Positions 43,072-52,807 are shown, numbered from the stretch's first letter. The stretch: 64,000 bases of DNA from Mycolicibacter heraklionensis (GCF_001021505.1 NZ_LDPO01000020.1:1-64000); one strand, 5' to 3'. The notes: generated from the sequence alone by a model not told the origin. Program-made: numbers and translations.

Positions 43072-44174
43072 TGCCCCAACCTCGTCATCGCATCGAGCAC
43101 GGACGTGATTCCGAAATCCGGGCCCAGGTCGCGGATGGTGCCGGTGCGGCACCCCAACTGCCGCAGACCCAGGATGTTGCAGACCTCTTTGGTCATCGAA
43201 CTGTCGAAGAACACCGAATCGAAGTGCGCACCCACTCGCAGCATGCCGTTGTCGGTGTCCATCGCATTGACCACGTTGTCGATCGCCAGCGGGGCGACGT
43301 CGAACACCTCGGAGAGTTCGCGGCGATAGTCGACCAGGGCCTTGGTCAGCGCGTTGCTGCTGCGCAGTGTTGCTGTCAGGTTGTCACCGTTGTCGGTCAG
43401 CAAGGCGTTGAGCTGTTCGAGCACCTGGTTGAGCGCGCGTCCGGTAGCGCCCCGCCCGAGACCCTCCTGGGCCACGATGTCGCTGAGCGCCCGGATGTCG
43501 GAGCCGAAGGCACGCACCACGTCTTGGTTTCGGGCTGCCGCATCGGTGAGCCTGCTCAGATTCGTGATGATCGTAGTGATGTTGCGCCGCGTTGCCTGCC
43601 CGTCATCGTCCCCGGTGCGCAGCGCTGCCGAGAGCTGGCCGAGCGCGGTCTTGAGCTGCTGCCCGCTGGTGGTGGTGATATCCGAAGTCGCGGAGAGGAT
43701 ATCGGCCATCGGCCCGCCACCATGGCCGTCGCCGCCCAGCGCGGTGCCGAGCTTGTCGACCATCTTGAGCACCCGGTCGAATTCGATCGGCGTCTTGGTT
43801 CGGTCCAGGCGCAGCGTGGCACCGTCCGGCAGAGCCGGGCCGCCGGCATACGGCGGGGTGAGTTCGACGTGACGATCGGTGAGGATCGACGTTCCCACGG
43901 TCACCGCCTGCACATCGACGGGGAGCACAACCTTCGGGTCGACCTGCAGGACCACTTCGACGTAGCTGCTTTTGGGGCTGATCGAGGCCACCCGACCCAC
44001 CGGCATGCCGAGCACCGCGACGGTGTTGCCGGTGTAGAGACCGATGACGTTGTCGAACTGGGCGGTGATGGTGCGCGGCCCGGTACTCACCACCGGCCGC
44101 AGCGTGTACCCCGCACCCAACACCGCGGCTGCGGCGGCCATGATGGCTGCGACGAGGATGGTCCGCTTGGTCAT
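43068..44174 (-). CDS. mceD: MceD-family transporter subunit
   Basis: A 368-residue Mce protein: a membrane helix at residues 5-25, then the Mce/MlaD domain (TITAQFDNVIGLYTGNTVAVLGMPVGRV and LTDRHVELTPPY), then a helical needle domain. The C terminus has two Cys (EVCNILGLRQLGC). The ATG at 44174 overlaps the mceC stop by 4 bases (ATGA). Confidence 0.93.
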   Translation of the reverse strand: MTKRTILVAAIMAAAAAVLGAGYTLRPVVSTGPRTITAQFDNVIGLYTGNTVAVLGMPVGRVASISPKSSYVEVVLQVDPKVVLPVDVQAVTVGTSILTDRHVELTPPYAGGPALPDGATLRLDRTKTPIEFDRVLKMVDKLGTALGGDGHGGGPMADILSATSDITTTSGQQLKTALGQLSAALRTGDDDGQATRRNITTIITNLSRLTDAAARNQDVVRAFGSDIRALSDIVAQEGLGRGATGRALNQVLEQLNALLTDNGDNLTATLRSSNALTKALVDYRRELSEVFDVAPLAIDNVVNAMDTDNGMLRVGAHFDSVFFDSSMTKEVCNILGLRQLGCRTGTIRDLGPDFGITSVLDAMTRLGQ

Positions 44175-45223
44175 TCGCAGTCCTTGAAATATTGGTAACG
44201 CTCCGGCCACCTGTATTGCTCTGCGCGGCCGCTGATCGCGCACATCCAGGAGTCCACCAACAGACCGCCGGGCAGGGCGAAGTCAAGGAATGGCCCGGAC
44301 CCGGTGGCGTTGGCCACGTTTCGCATCGACAACGGCATCGCCTGGAACAAGTTGCGGAGCAGGTCGTCGTGGTCGCCCACCATCGCGGTGACCTGCCGGA
44401 TGTCACCCAGCAGCCGGTCGAGCTGGGCGTGGTCGCCGACCGTGATGTCGCGGGCGGTGCTGACCAGCGTTGTCGCGGCCTCCATCAGCCGCTGCACGGC
44501 GTCCCGTCGCGCCACGACTTCGCCGAACAGCTGGTGGCCCTGGTTGACCAGGGCGGCAAGGTCGGCCTGCTGGCCGCCCAGGATTTCGGCGATCTCGGCG
44601 GTACTGCGCAGCAGCCCGGCGATCTGGTCGCGTCGTTCGGCGATGACTTGCGAGAGGCTCTGCACGCCTGCCAGCGCATCCGGCAGGATCGATGGAACGT
44701 CGCGCAGCTGGGTGGACACCAGTTGCATCGACTGGGCAAACCGCTGCGCGTCAACGTCTTCGAACGTGTTGGTGGAATCTTGCAGCAGCTTCTGCAGGTC
44801 ATAGGGGACGCTGGTGTGCGCCAGGGTGATTCGCCGGCCGTCAAGAGTCCCGTCGCCGGCCGGCTTCAGTTCGACATAGCGGGCGCCCAAGACGGTGCTC
44901 AGTTTGATCGCGGCGCGGGTCTGCGAGCCCAGGACCACGTCGTGACGAATCTTCATCGACACCATCACGTGGTCACCGTCCAGCGCGGTGTCCTCGACCG
45001 TGCCGACCGGGACGCCGGCGATGCTGACCTCATCGCCCGACCGGATGCTGGCCGCCTGCAGGAAGTCGGCGAAATAGGTTGTCTTTCCGAGGTTCAACGT
45101 GGTGAGCAGTGTCGTAGCGGCGATCACCGCCGTCAGGGTCAGCACCGCGAGGGCGCCCAGCCACGCTTGGCTGCGGTCCTCGAGGACCCGTTTGCGGACC
45201 TGCGTGGCTGCCACGGCGGTCAC
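44171..45223 (-). CDS. mceC: MceC-family transporter subunit
   Basis: A 350-residue Mce protein with a basic N terminus, a membrane helix near residues 24-45, the Mce/MlaD domain (YFADFLQAASIRSGDEVSIAGVPVGTV) and a long helical region, ending YQYFKDCE. The GTG at 45223 is chosen because it gives the standard 4-base overlap with mceB; the GTG two codons earlier is possible. The longer upstream reading is a shadow of mceB. Confidence 0.92.
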   Translation of the reverse strand: MTAVAATQVRKRVLEDRSQAWLGALAVLTLTAVIAATTLLTTLNLGKTTYFADFLQAASIRSGDEVSIAGVPVGTVEDTALDGDHVMVSMKIRHDVVLGSQTRAAIKLSTVLGARYVELKPAGDGTLDGRRITLAHTSVPYDLQKLLQDSTNTFEDVDAQRFAQSMQLVSTQLRDVPSILPDALAGVQSLSQVIAERRDQIAGLLRSTAEIAEILGGQQADLAALVNQGHQLFGEVVARRDAVQRLMEAATTLVSTARDITVGDHAQLDRLLGDIRQVTAMVGDHDDLLRNLFQAMPLSMRNVANATGSGPFLDFALPGGLLVDSWMCAISGRAEQYRWPERYQYFKDCE

Positions 45224-46260
45224 CTGCACTGCGCCGAGTATTTGCGCCAACCGCCGGGGGTCGCCGCGTTGACGATGCTGGGCACGATCGGTTTCATGAA
45301 GTTGAACAGGGTGAAGTTGAAGTCGCACGCCTGTGCGCTCATCGCGGTGCTGTCGCCGGTGATCCGGGCCAGCCCCTTGAGCACCGCGGGCAGGTTGGCG
45401 CCCATGGTGGCCCACTGATCCTGGCGGGCAATCATGGTGGACAGGAGCCCGGGCTGGCGGTCGAGCAGGTCTTCCAGGTCGGGGCGCACCGCGGTGAGAA
45501 TCCCGGAAAGACGACCGACCACAGTGGAAATGGAACCCGCGGCCGAGATCAATTCGTCGCGGTGCACATTGAGGCCGGCGACCACGGCGCGAACCTGAGT
45601 CAAGGTGGTCTGCAGAGCAACGCCCTGGCCGGCGAGGTTCTGGGTGACCGCGTTCAGGCTGGTGATCAGCTGACCCAGCAGGTCGTCGGGGCCGGCAAGG
45701 GAGTGCGCCAGGCGGGAGGTCTCAGCGATCAGCACCGCAAGCGAATTCGAGTCGCCTTGCAGAGCCTTGATCAGCGCGTTGGACAAGTTGCCCCGGTTGT
45801 CCGGGTCCAGCAGGGTGAACAGCGGTTCAAAACCGTTGAGCAGGTATGTCACATCGAACGACGGCTCGGTGTGTTCCACGCCGATGGTGGCACCGTCGGG
45901 CAGCTTCTCCGGGCGGCCGAAGTCGGCGAGGGTCAACCCGATGTAGCGCTGTCCGATGATGTTCTGATACACCACGGACGCCTTGGTGTTGCCGTAGACC
46001 GGCTGGTCGCGCTGGATCCGGAACCGCACCCGGGCGCGATCGTGGTCCAGGTCCACCGAGTCCACCCGACCCACCCGGACCCCGGCCATCCGGACGTCGG
46101 AGCCGGGCCGCAGCCCGGTGACATCGGTGAACATCGCGGTGTAGCTGTTGGTGGGCCCGATCACGTCGCGGCGCAGTGTGACCAGAATGGTCCAGGTGAG
46201 CGAGAAGCACACAACCAGGAACACGATCAGCCAGGCCAGCCGGCGCCGGTGGGCGGTCAT
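45220..46260 (-). CDS. mceB: MceB-family transporter subunit
   Basis: A 346-residue Mce protein. A membrane helix at residues 8-28 (LAWLIVFLVVCFSLTWTILV) precedes the Mce/MlaD domain (SYTAMFTDVTGLRPGSDVRMAGVRVGRV) and a helical domain. The C terminus SAQACDFNFTLFNFMKP...SAQCR has two Cys. ATG at 46260 overlaps the mceA stop by 4 bases. Confidence 0.93.
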   Translation of the reverse strand: MTAHRRRLAWLIVFLVVCFSLTWTILVTLRRDVIGPTNSYTAMFTDVTGLRPGSDVRMAGVRVGRVDSVDLDHDRARVRFRIQRDQPVYGNTKASVVYQNIIGQRYIGLTLADFGRPEKLPDGATIGVEHTEPSFDVTYLLNGFEPLFTLLDPDNRGNLSNALIKALQGDSNSLAVLIAETSRLAHSLAGPDDLLGQLITSLNAVTQNLAGQGVALQTTLTQVRAVVAGLNVHRDELISAAGSISTVVGRLSGILTAVRPDLEDLLDRQPGLLSTMIARQDQWATMGANLPAVLKGLARITGDSTAMSAQACDFNFTLFNFMKPIVPSIVNAATPGGWRKYSAQCR

Positions 46261-47510
46261 GGCGTGCCGCCCGGTTCGAAAGTCGGCTCTGGTGAAAGGT
46301 TTCCAGCAGGAGCCAGCAGTACTTGGTCGGCGGCATTGGCGGGCTCGGGCAGGGTGATGCCCGGCGGGGGTACGTAGGCGCGGGGGTCGGGGATCCCGTG
46401 CGTATCGACTACCGGGGTGGTCTCGGGTGCCGTGTCGCAACTGGGGCCGCGCAGCTCGCCGTAGACGGGACAGTCGCTGCGGGTGTAGAGGCGCAGCGGG
46501 GCCAGCGCGACCACCAGCTTGAAGGTGAAGCTCAGCTTGGTGCCGGTGCGGGTCCACAACTCGTCGAAGAATGTGTTGACCACGTTGTTGATGCCCAGCG
46601 CGATCGCCGGGAACTTGCCGGAGCTGTCGGCCAGCACACCGACGACCGGGGTCAGCTGGGTGCCGATGGCCACCAGCTCATCGGTGTGGTTGTCCATCGC
46701 GGTGCGCACGGTGCCCACGGTGCCCTGCGCTCCGGTCAGCAGATTATGCAGGGCCGCTTGCCTTTCGGCGACGGTGCGCATCGGCACCACGGCGTTGTGC
46801 AGCGAATCCAACAGTTCGGGTGCGGTGCCGCGCAGCGCCTCGATGGCCGATTCCCAGGTTCCCAACGTGGACGGCGCGCTGTCCTCGATGCTGAGGTTGT
46901 TCATCTCGGCGACGATTCGGTTGAGCCCCTGCGCTGCCGCGCTCAGCGTCGGTCCCTGGCCGGCAGTGGCGTCGGCCACCAGCCGGATCAGGCCGAGGCT
47001 CTGATCGTTGCCGCGACGAGCGACCGCCGTGATGAGTTCACGCAGTTTGGCCAGGGTGTTCTGGAACAACTGGGTCGCCAGGGTCTGGTCTTCGGTGATG
47101 ACATCGCCGCCCCGCAGCGCGGACGCCGGCCCATTGTCGACAAGCTGCACCGACGACACCGCAAACGCGTTGCTCGGGACGATACGCGCGGTCACGGTCT
47201 TCGGGATACCGTGCGCCCGATCGGGTTTGAGATCGATATGTACCACGTTGGGTGCGTCCCCCGCGGCTGGTATGACGTCGCGGACCATGCCGACCAGCAC
47301 GCCGCGGAACTTCACATCGGACTTGGGGGGCAGGCCGTCACCGACACTGCGCAGTACCGCGGTGACCTGGACACGTGGGTCCAGCTTCCCCTGTGATTTC
47401 TCCATCAGCAGCCAGCCGGTCAATGCGCAGACCAGGAGAAAGGCGATTCCGCTCGCCACCAAAGCCGGCGTGGACGGGCCCCGGCCGTCGAAATCGAATC
47501 GGTTCGGCAT
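46257..47510 (-). CDS. mceA: MceA-family transporter subunit
   Basis: A 417-residue Mce protein, first of the six. It has a membrane helix at residues 15-36 (ALVASGIAFLLVCALTGWLLM), the Mce/MlaD domain (residues 40-125, with KSDVKFRGVLVGMVRDV), a helical domain, and a C-terminal Pro-rich tail with a Cys pair (CPVYGELRGPSC). The six Mce subunits form a hetero-hexameric tunnel across the periplasm for lipid or hydrophobic substrates. The start at 47510 directly abuts the yrbEB stop at 47511. Confidence 0.94.
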   Translation of the reverse strand: MPNRFDFDGRGPSTPALVASGIAFLLVCALTGWLLMEKSQGKLDPRVQVTAVLRSVGDGLPPKSDVKFRGVLVGMVRDVIPAAGDAPNVVHIDLKPDRAHGIPKTVTARIVPSNAFAVSSVQLVDNGPASALRGGDVITEDQTLATQLFQNTLAKLRELITAVARRGNDQSLGLIRLVADATAGQGPTLSAAAQGLNRIVAEMNNLSIEDSAPSTLGTWESAIEALRGTAPELLDSLHNAVVPMRTVAERQAALHNLLTGAQGTVGTVRTAMDNHTDELVAIGTQLTPVVGVLADSSGKFPAIALGINNVVNTFFDELWTRTGTKLSFTFKLVVALAPLRLYTRSDCPVYGELRGPSCDTAPETTPVVDTHGIPDPRAYVPPPGITLPEPANAADQVLLAPAGNLSPEPTFEPGGTP

Positions 47511-48368
47511 CTACCCGCCCAGCCGTCCGCCGGCGTCAATGCCCCAAAACGCCATGGTGAGTAGCATGTTGACGCTGACCATGATGGTGATGCTGGCGCG
47601 CATCGCCCGGCCCGCGGCGATGCCGACACCCCGCGGTCCGCCGGTGGCGTAGAAGCCGTAGTAACACTGCAGGGTGGACATGACGGCGACGAAGATCGCG
47701 ACCTTGAGTACCGCGAAAACCATGTCGCGCGCGGCGAGCATCAATCCGAAGTAGTGCAGGTAGGTGCCAGACGCCTGCCCGCTGACCAAGAAGATCACCA
47801 ACTGGCACACCAGGAAGTTCAGGCACAGGCAGACGACGAACAACGGCACGACGGCCAGCGCCGAGGCGAGCACCCGGGTGGTCACCAGGTAGGGGATGGG
47901 CCGGATGGCCAGTGACTCCAACGCGTCGATCTCCTCGGAGATGCGCATCGCGCCCAACTGTGCGGTGAAGCGACAGCCGGCCTGGATCGCGAAGCTCAGT
48001 GCGGCCATCATCGGCGCTATCTCGCGCACGGCCGCCAGTGCGGTGATCAACCCGGTTGCCGGGCCCAGGCCGAGGAGATTGAGTGCGTTGTAGCCCTCGA
48101 TTGCCACCACGGCTCCGCCGGCGGCGCCGTTGAGCAGCACCACCGCCGCGGTGCCGCCGCCGACGACGATGGACCCGTTGCCCCATGTCACATCCGACAG
48201 CAGCCGGAAGAACTCCCGCGGGTACCGGCGCAGCACCAGCGGAATCCCGGCCAGGGTCCGGAAGAAGAATGCCACCATGTGCCCGATCCGTGCCGCCTGC
48301 TGGACCGGCGCGTCCGCGGCGGCGAGCACGGGCCGAACGCCGGCAGGAAGAAAGGCGGTGGCCGTCAT
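47511..48368 (-). CDS. yrbEB: YrbEB-family permease of the Mce transporter
   Basis: A 285-residue MlaE/YrbE integral membrane permease with about five helices. The conserved cytoplasmic segment RISEEIDALESLAIRPIPYLVTTRVLA, the family EQ/EExDAL loop, is intact. It pairs with YrbEA to make the inner-membrane channel powered by the shared ATPase MceG (Mkl), whose gene is not in this window. The ATG at 48368 starts 2 bases after the yrbEA stop. Upstream sequence in the same frame overlaps yrbEA and is non-coding. Confidence 0.94.
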   Translation of the reverse strand: MTATAFLPAGVRPVLAAADAPVQQAARIGHMVAFFFRTLAGIPLVLRRYPREFFRLLSDVTWGNGSIVVGGGTAAVVLLNGAAGGAVVAIEGYNALNLLGLGPATGLITALAAVREIAPMMAALSFAIQAGCRFTAQLGAMRISEEIDALESLAIRPIPYLVTTRVLASALAVVPLFVVCLCLNFLVCQLVIFLVSGQASGTYLHYFGLMLAARDMVFAVLKVAIFVAVMSTLQCYYGFYATGGPRGVGIAAGRAMRASITIMVSVNMLLTMAFWGIDAGGRLGG

Positions 48369-48370
48369 GG

Positions 48371-49234
48371 TCAGAAGCTGGTTTTCGGGAACAGCACCAG
48401 ATACATCTGGCTCATCAGGACGTTGGTCAAGAGCAGCAGCAGGATCGATTGCACCACTGCGGCGTTCACCGAATTCGCCACACCGGCCGGACCGCCCCGG
48501 GTGTCCAGTCCCTTGTAGCTGGAGATGATCGCGACGATGACACCGAACACCACCGCTTTGAGCAACGTCAGGACTAGGTCGTCGACGGTCGCGAAGGACG
48601 AGAACGTCGCCGTGTAGCTGCCCGGGGTGCCGCCTTGCAGCATCACGGTGAACGCGTATCCGGCCAGGAATCCGATGAAACAGGTGAATCCGGTGAGGGC
48701 GACCGAGATCAGGACGCTGGCCACCAGTCGCGGCACCACCAGCCGCCGGATCACCGACACCCCCATGACCTCCATGGCGTCGGTCTCTTCCCGGATCGCG
48801 CGGGACCCCAGATCGGCGCCGGTCGCCGACCCGACTGCGGCCGCCATCAGCACGGCCGCCACCAGTGGTGCGCCCTGCCGGATGACGGCCAGGCCGTTGG
48901 CCGCCCCGGCCAGTGACGTCGCACCGAGTTGTCCTGCCAGCAAGCTGAATTGGATGGCCAGCGTGACGCTCAGCGGTATGGCGACGAACATCGTCGGCAC
49001 AATCGCGGTGCGCGCCATGAAGGTGGCCTGCTCGACGAATTCGGTGAATGGGAAGCGTCCGCGGGCGATATCGATGACCAGGTATTGCGCAGCGCGTACC
49101 GCCAGCACGCATTGGCCGCCCACAGTGCGCAGTGCCGTCACCGGATGCCGGGCGAGGTAGCCCTTCGACCACCGTCCGATCGTCCGGCTTGCCGGGTTCG
49201 GCGCGTCATCGATTTCCGGAGCCTGCACCGTCAT
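48371..49234 (-). CDS. yrbEA: YrbEA-family permease of the Mce transporter
   Basis: A 287-residue MlaE/YrbE permease, with a cytoplasmic N terminus of about 60 residues and then five hydrophobic segments. The family loop SRAIREETDAMEVMGVSVIRRLVVPR is present. It begins 11 bases after the P450 stop, so the P450 and transporter share a transcript. Together with YrbEB it is the membrane part of a Mce importer. Confidence 0.94.
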   Translation of the reverse strand: MTVQAPEIDDAPNPASRTIGRWSKGYLARHPVTALRTVGGQCVLAVRAAQYLVIDIARGRFPFTEFVEQATFMARTAIVPTMFVAIPLSVTLAIQFSLLAGQLGATSLAGAANGLAVIRQGAPLVAAVLMAAAVGSATGADLGSRAIREETDAMEVMGVSVIRRLVVPRLVASVLISVALTGFTCFIGFLAGYAFTVMLQGGTPGSYTATFSSFATVDDLVLTLLKAVVFGVIVAIISSYKGLDTRGGPAGVANSVNAAVVQSILLLLLTNVLMSQMYLVLFPKTSF

Positions 49235-49245
49235 GCGCAGCCCCG

Positions 49246-50517
49246 TCAGGCCTGATCGAAGATCAGGGAGAGTCGTTTGAAGCCGCGCAGCATGAAACTG
49301 GGCTCGTAGGTGAAGTCGTTGTCCTCGGCGGACCTGATCGCGCTGAAACGGCGGGCCAACTCACCGAATGCGATGCTCGCCTCGAGTCGGACCAGCGGGG
49401 CCCCCAGGCAGGCATGGATGCCGTGACCCAGCGCCAGGTGCGTCCTGGCGTTGTCCCGTTCGGGATTGAACTCGTCGGCCCGGTCGAACCAGGCCTCGTC
49501 GCGGTTGGCCGACCCGAAGGCCAGCACCACCAGTGCACCGGCCGGGATGGTGTAGCCGCCCAGTGTGGTCTCGGCGGTGGCGATCCGGAACATGCTCTGA
49601 ACCGGCGTGGCGTACCGCAGTGCCTCTTCGGTGAACGCCTCGACGCGCTCGGTGGGGTTCTCCCGCAACCAGTCCCACCATTTGGGTGATTGGGCTGCCA
49701 TATGCATCGTGCTGGTCAACAGCTTGGTGGTGGTTTCGTTGCCGGCGATCAGCAGTTGCTGAATGATGCTCAGGCAGGCGGCGGTGCTCAGCGGTTCGTC
49801 GCCGTCGGAGGCATCGGGGGCGTTGACCAGGCCGGTGATCAGATCGCCGCGGGGGTTGGCCCGCCGATCGTCGAGTTCGGCGGCGAAGTAACGCTGGAAC
49901 TCCAGCAGGCTGCGCGCTTGTTCGAGGCGACCGACGTCGTCGAGTTCGGCCCCGACAGTGAGAGCGAACTGATCTGACCACCGCTTGAAGTCGCCGATCC
50001 GGTCGTCGGGAACATTGAGGATGTGCGCGATGATCCGCAGCGGCAACGGTGCGGCGAACGCCGGGATGAAGTCGACCGGTTCTCCGGCCGGCAGCGCGTC
50101 GGCGACCTCGGTGGCGATCCGGCGGATCGCCGGTTCCTGCTGGGCGATCAGCCGCGGTGTGAAGGCCTTGGCCACCATCCGTCGGTAGTAGTGATGCTCC
50201 GGCGGGTCGGCGGTGAGCAGGGTCGGCACCGCCGGCCAGCCTTGGGCTTCGATCTCGGCGACCTGGGCGGCCACCGATTCCGGTGCCGGAAGCTGCGGTA
50301 CGCCGAAGTTCGACGAGAACACCTCGTGATTGGTCAGTGCCTCGGCGACCAACTCGCGCGAGGTGACGAACCACATGCCCCGGCTGGCCACGAAGTGCAC
50401 CGGTGCTTCGTCGCGCAGCGTCTCGTACCACGGGTAGGGGCACTGCAACGTCTGCGGTGCGAGGGGGTCGAAGTCGTTCACCGGGCAGGTCTTCGGTTCA
50501 GAGGTTGTCTCGCTCAA
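49246..50517 (-). CDS. Cytochrome P450
   Basis: A 423-residue class I bacterial P450. The oxygen-activating I-helix motif is AGNETT (near residue 257), the ExxR motif is EEALR, and the haem-binding loop is HLALGHGIHACLGAPLVRLE with Cys near residue 370. It leads the mce operon, which suggests that it oxidises the imported compound or a close derivative. The TTG start at 50517 is supported by GGAGG (minus strand, 50523-50527). Electron donors could be the ferredoxins at 59102 and 61010; no reductase gene is in the window. Confidence 0.95.
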   Translation of the reverse strand: MSETTSEPKTCPVNDFDPLAPQTLQCPYPWYETLRDEAPVHFVASRGMWFVTSRELVAEALTNHEVFSSNFGVPQLPAPESVAAQVAEIEAQGWPAVPTLLTADPPEHHYYRRMVAKAFTPRLIAQQEPAIRRIATEVADALPAGEPVDFIPAFAAPLPLRIIAHILNVPDDRIGDFKRWSDQFALTVGAELDDVGRLEQARSLLEFQRYFAAELDDRRANPRGDLITGLVNAPDASDGDEPLSTAACLSIIQQLLIAGNETTTKLLTSTMHMAAQSPKWWDWLRENPTERVEAFTEEALRYATPVQSMFRIATAETTLGGYTIPAGALVVLAFGSANRDEAWFDRADEFNPERDNARTHLALGHGIHACLGAPLVRLEASIAFGELARRFSAIRSAEDNDFTYEPSFMLRGFKRLSLIFDQA

Positions 50518-50551
50518 CGCCGCCTCCAGGCATTCGCATCACGCTCTTGAC

Positions 50552-50576
50552 TAATTGGTGCACTAATATAATAGTG
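50552..50576. promoter_or_regulatory. Divergent promoter and operator between P450-mce and SDR-Rieske operons
   Basis: A plus-strand -10 TATAAT occupies 50567-50572, and a minus-strand TATTAT overlaps it (50568-50573). A near-palindromic 16-mer TAATTGGTGCACTAAT at 50552-50567 overlaps both; a similar 16-mer (13 of 16 bases) lies before the E1-alpha gene at 53592-53607. A second inverted repeat CACTA-N6-TAGTG covers 50561-50576. The TetR gene at 52894 is the obvious candidate binder. Confidence 0.6.
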
Positions 50577-50639
50577 AGCTGCGTCATACGCAAGCGTCGT
50601 GCGGGGGCCAAGCGGGCAGCGCGCGGAAGTGGAGGACGG

Positions 50640-51416
50640 GTGGCGGACGCAGCTCCGAAGGCAGTGGTAACCGGCGCCGGAAACGGCATCGGACGTGCGA
50701 TTTCGCGTCATCTGGCGGCCGCTGGAGCCGATGTGGTCCTGGTCGACGTCGACGGCGACGCGGCGCAGCGGGCCGCCGACGGCATCGGCGGGCGGGCGGT
50801 AGCGTGCGACGTGTCCGACGAACGCTCGGTCGCCGAGTTGGCCGTCGCGATCGAGTCGGTGGACGTGCTGGTGAACAACGCCGGCATCTGGCGGTCGGCG
50901 ACGCTGGACGACAGCACTGCGGCCGACGTCGACGACGTGCTCGGAACCAACGTGCGCGGTACCTGGTTGGTCACCCGCGCGCTGGCGCCGAAATTCAGTC
51001 CCCGCGGCGGGGCCATCGTGAACCTCACCTCGGTGCTCGCCGACGTCGGGGGAGCGGGGCGCGGAATCTATCCGGCATCCAAGGCCGCGATCGTCGCCCT
51101 GACCAAGCAGATGGCGTCGGAGTACGCGCCGCGCCGGATCCGGGTCAACGCTGTCGGCCCGGGTCTGGTCTTGACCGAGGGCACCGCCGGTGAGTTCGGC
51201 GACCCCGGGCTGCGCGACGCCGTCGGAGCCGCCATGCCACTGGGGCGGATCGGCGAACCGTCCGATGTCGCCGCCGCGGTCGCGTTCCTGGCATCGGCGG
51301 CAGCCGGCTACATCACCGGGCAGGTTCTCTACGTCGACGGCGGCTGGGCCATCAACGGCTCGGCCTTCATCGGCGACGCGGTCGTTTCGTACCTGACGAG
51401 CAAGGAGGCGCTATGA
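50640..51416 (+). CDS. Short-chain dehydrogenase/reductase
   Basis: A 258-residue NAD(P)-dependent oxidoreductase. It has the Rossmann motif TGAGNGIGRA, the NNAG strand (VLVNNAGIW), the catalytic Ser in NLTSVLA, the YxxxK pair in YPASKAA, and a C-terminal GQVLYVDGGW. Such enzymes oxidise alcohols produced by oxygenases, fitting the P450 and Rieske neighbours. The GTG at 50640 has GGAGG at 50631-50635. It overlaps the Rieske gene by 4 bases. Confidence 0.9.
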   Translation: MADAAPKAVVTGAGNGIGRAISRHLAAAGADVVLVDVDGDAAQRAADGIGGRAVACDVSDERSVAELAVAIESVDVLVNNAGIWRSATLDDSTAADVDDVLGTNVRGTWLVTRALAPKFSPRGGAIVNLTSVLADVGGAGRGIYPASKAAIVALTKQMASEYAPRRIRVNAVGPGLVLTEGTAGEFGDPGLRDAVGAAMPLGRIGEPSDVAAAVAFLASAAAGYITGQVLYVDGGWAINGSAFIGDAVVSYLTSKEAL

Positions 51417-52807
51417 CCGAAACCAGTGCGGGGCGTCCGGCGCCGGGTGCGGCGCGTTCACCTGGTCCCACCGTGCAGGAGCTGTTGGCGACCGACACCC
51501 GGGAGGTGCCCAAGCCGCTGCTCGAGGAGCACTACGAGTTCCTGGGCTCCGACGATATCGACACGCAGCGCTACACCAGCAGCGAGTTCCACTACCGCGA
51601 GGTGGAGAAGCTCTGGAAACGGGTATGGCAGATGGCCTGCCGGGAAGAAGACATTCCCGAGCCCGGGGACTACGTCGTCTACGACATCGGCGACATGTCG
51701 CTGATCGTGGTCCGCACCCCGGCTGGGGAGATCAAGGCCTATCACAATGCGTGCCTGCACCGGGGGCGGCGGCTGTGCGACGACTCCGGGCGCGCCAACC
51801 AATTGCGTTGCCCGTTCCACGGTTTCACCTGGAGTCTGGACGGCGCCCTGACCGACGTGCCCTGCCGCTGGGACTTCCCGCACATCGACGACACGAAATT
51901 CGGGCTGCCCGAAGCGCTGACCGCGACCTGGGCCGGATTCGTCTTCGTCAACCCCGACCGCGACGCGGTCCCACTGGCCGACTTCATCGGCGAGGCGGAT
52001 CGGCACCTGGAGCCGTTCGGGTTGCAGGATCGCTTCAAAGCCGTGCATGTCGTCAAGGTTCTCGACTGCAACTGGAAGGTCGCACTGGAGGCGTTCATCG
52101 AGTCCTACCACGTGATCGCGACGCATCCGCAGTTGCTGGAGTACCTCGGCGACTGCAACACCCAGTACGACGTCTACCCGCGCGGCGACGGATTGCCGGG
52201 GTTCAACCGGATGATCACAGCCCAGGCCACCAGCAGCCCGCACCTGGGCGAGCCGCTGGAACCCCAGGACGTGCTGGAGGCGATGTTCCGCGACTTCTAC
52301 CCCGACGGCGTCGGCAGCATCACGGTGCCGGAAGGCCAGGAGGCCCGCCCGGTGGTGGCCGAGGCGATGCGGGCCCAGCTGGCGGCGACCACCGGGGCCG
52401 ACGTGTCGCAGGTCAGCGACAGCGAGATCCTGGACGCCATCGAGTATTTCGTGTTCCCCAACCTGGCCCCGTGGGCCGGCGTGGGTGCACCGTTGACCTA
52501 CCGGTTCCGGCCGTACGGCAACGACCCGGACCATTGCGTGTTCGACGTGATGATGCTGATTCCGCTGCCGGCGGGCGTGCCGAAACCGAAGGCGGCGCCG
52601 CCGCACGTGTTGGGACCCGACGAAGATTTCAGCGCCGCACCGGAGTTGGGCGGACTGTGCGCGGTGCTCAACCAGGACCTGACCAACCTGGGCTGGGTGC
52701 AACGCGGATTGAAGTCGATGACCAAACCGGGTGTGACGCTGGCCAACTATCAGGAGGTCAGAATCCGTGCCTTCCATCAGGATCTCGACCGGTATTTGGA
52801 CCGGTAG
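51413..52807 (+). CDS. Rieske non-haem iron oxygenase, alpha subunit
   Basis: A 464-residue ring-hydroxylating-type oxygenase. The Rieske [2Fe-2S] ligands are CLHRG (Cys-x-His) and CPFHG (Cys-x2-His), spaced as usual near residues 104 and 124. The mononuclear iron site follows in WKVALEAFIESYHVIATHPQ with its two His. No beta subunit gene is next to it, so an alpha-only enzyme is likely. Ferredoxins downstream may supply electrons. The ATG overlaps the SDR stop (ATGA), and GGAGG precedes it. Confidence 0.92.
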   Translation: MTETSAGRPAPGAARSPGPTVQELLATDTREVPKPLLEEHYEFLGSDDIDTQRYTSSEFHYREVEKLWKRVWQMACREEDIPEPGDYVVYDIGDMSLIVVRTPAGEIKAYHNACLHRGRRLCDDSGRANQLRCPFHGFTWSLDGALTDVPCRWDFPHIDDTKFGLPEALTATWAGFVFVNPDRDAVPLADFIGEADRHLEPFGLQDRFKAVHVVKVLDCNWKVALEAFIESYHVIATHPQLLEYLGDCNTQYDVYPRGDGLPGFNRMITAQATSSPHLGEPLEPQDVLEAMFRDFYPDGVGSITVPEGQEARPVVAEAMRAQLAATTGADVSQVSDSEILDAIEYFVFPNLAPWAGVGAPLTYRFRPYGNDPDHCVFDVMMLIPLPAGVPKPKAAPPHVLGPDEDFSAAPELGGLCAVLNQDLTNLGWVQRGLKSMTKPGVTLANYQEVRIRAFHQDLDRYLDR

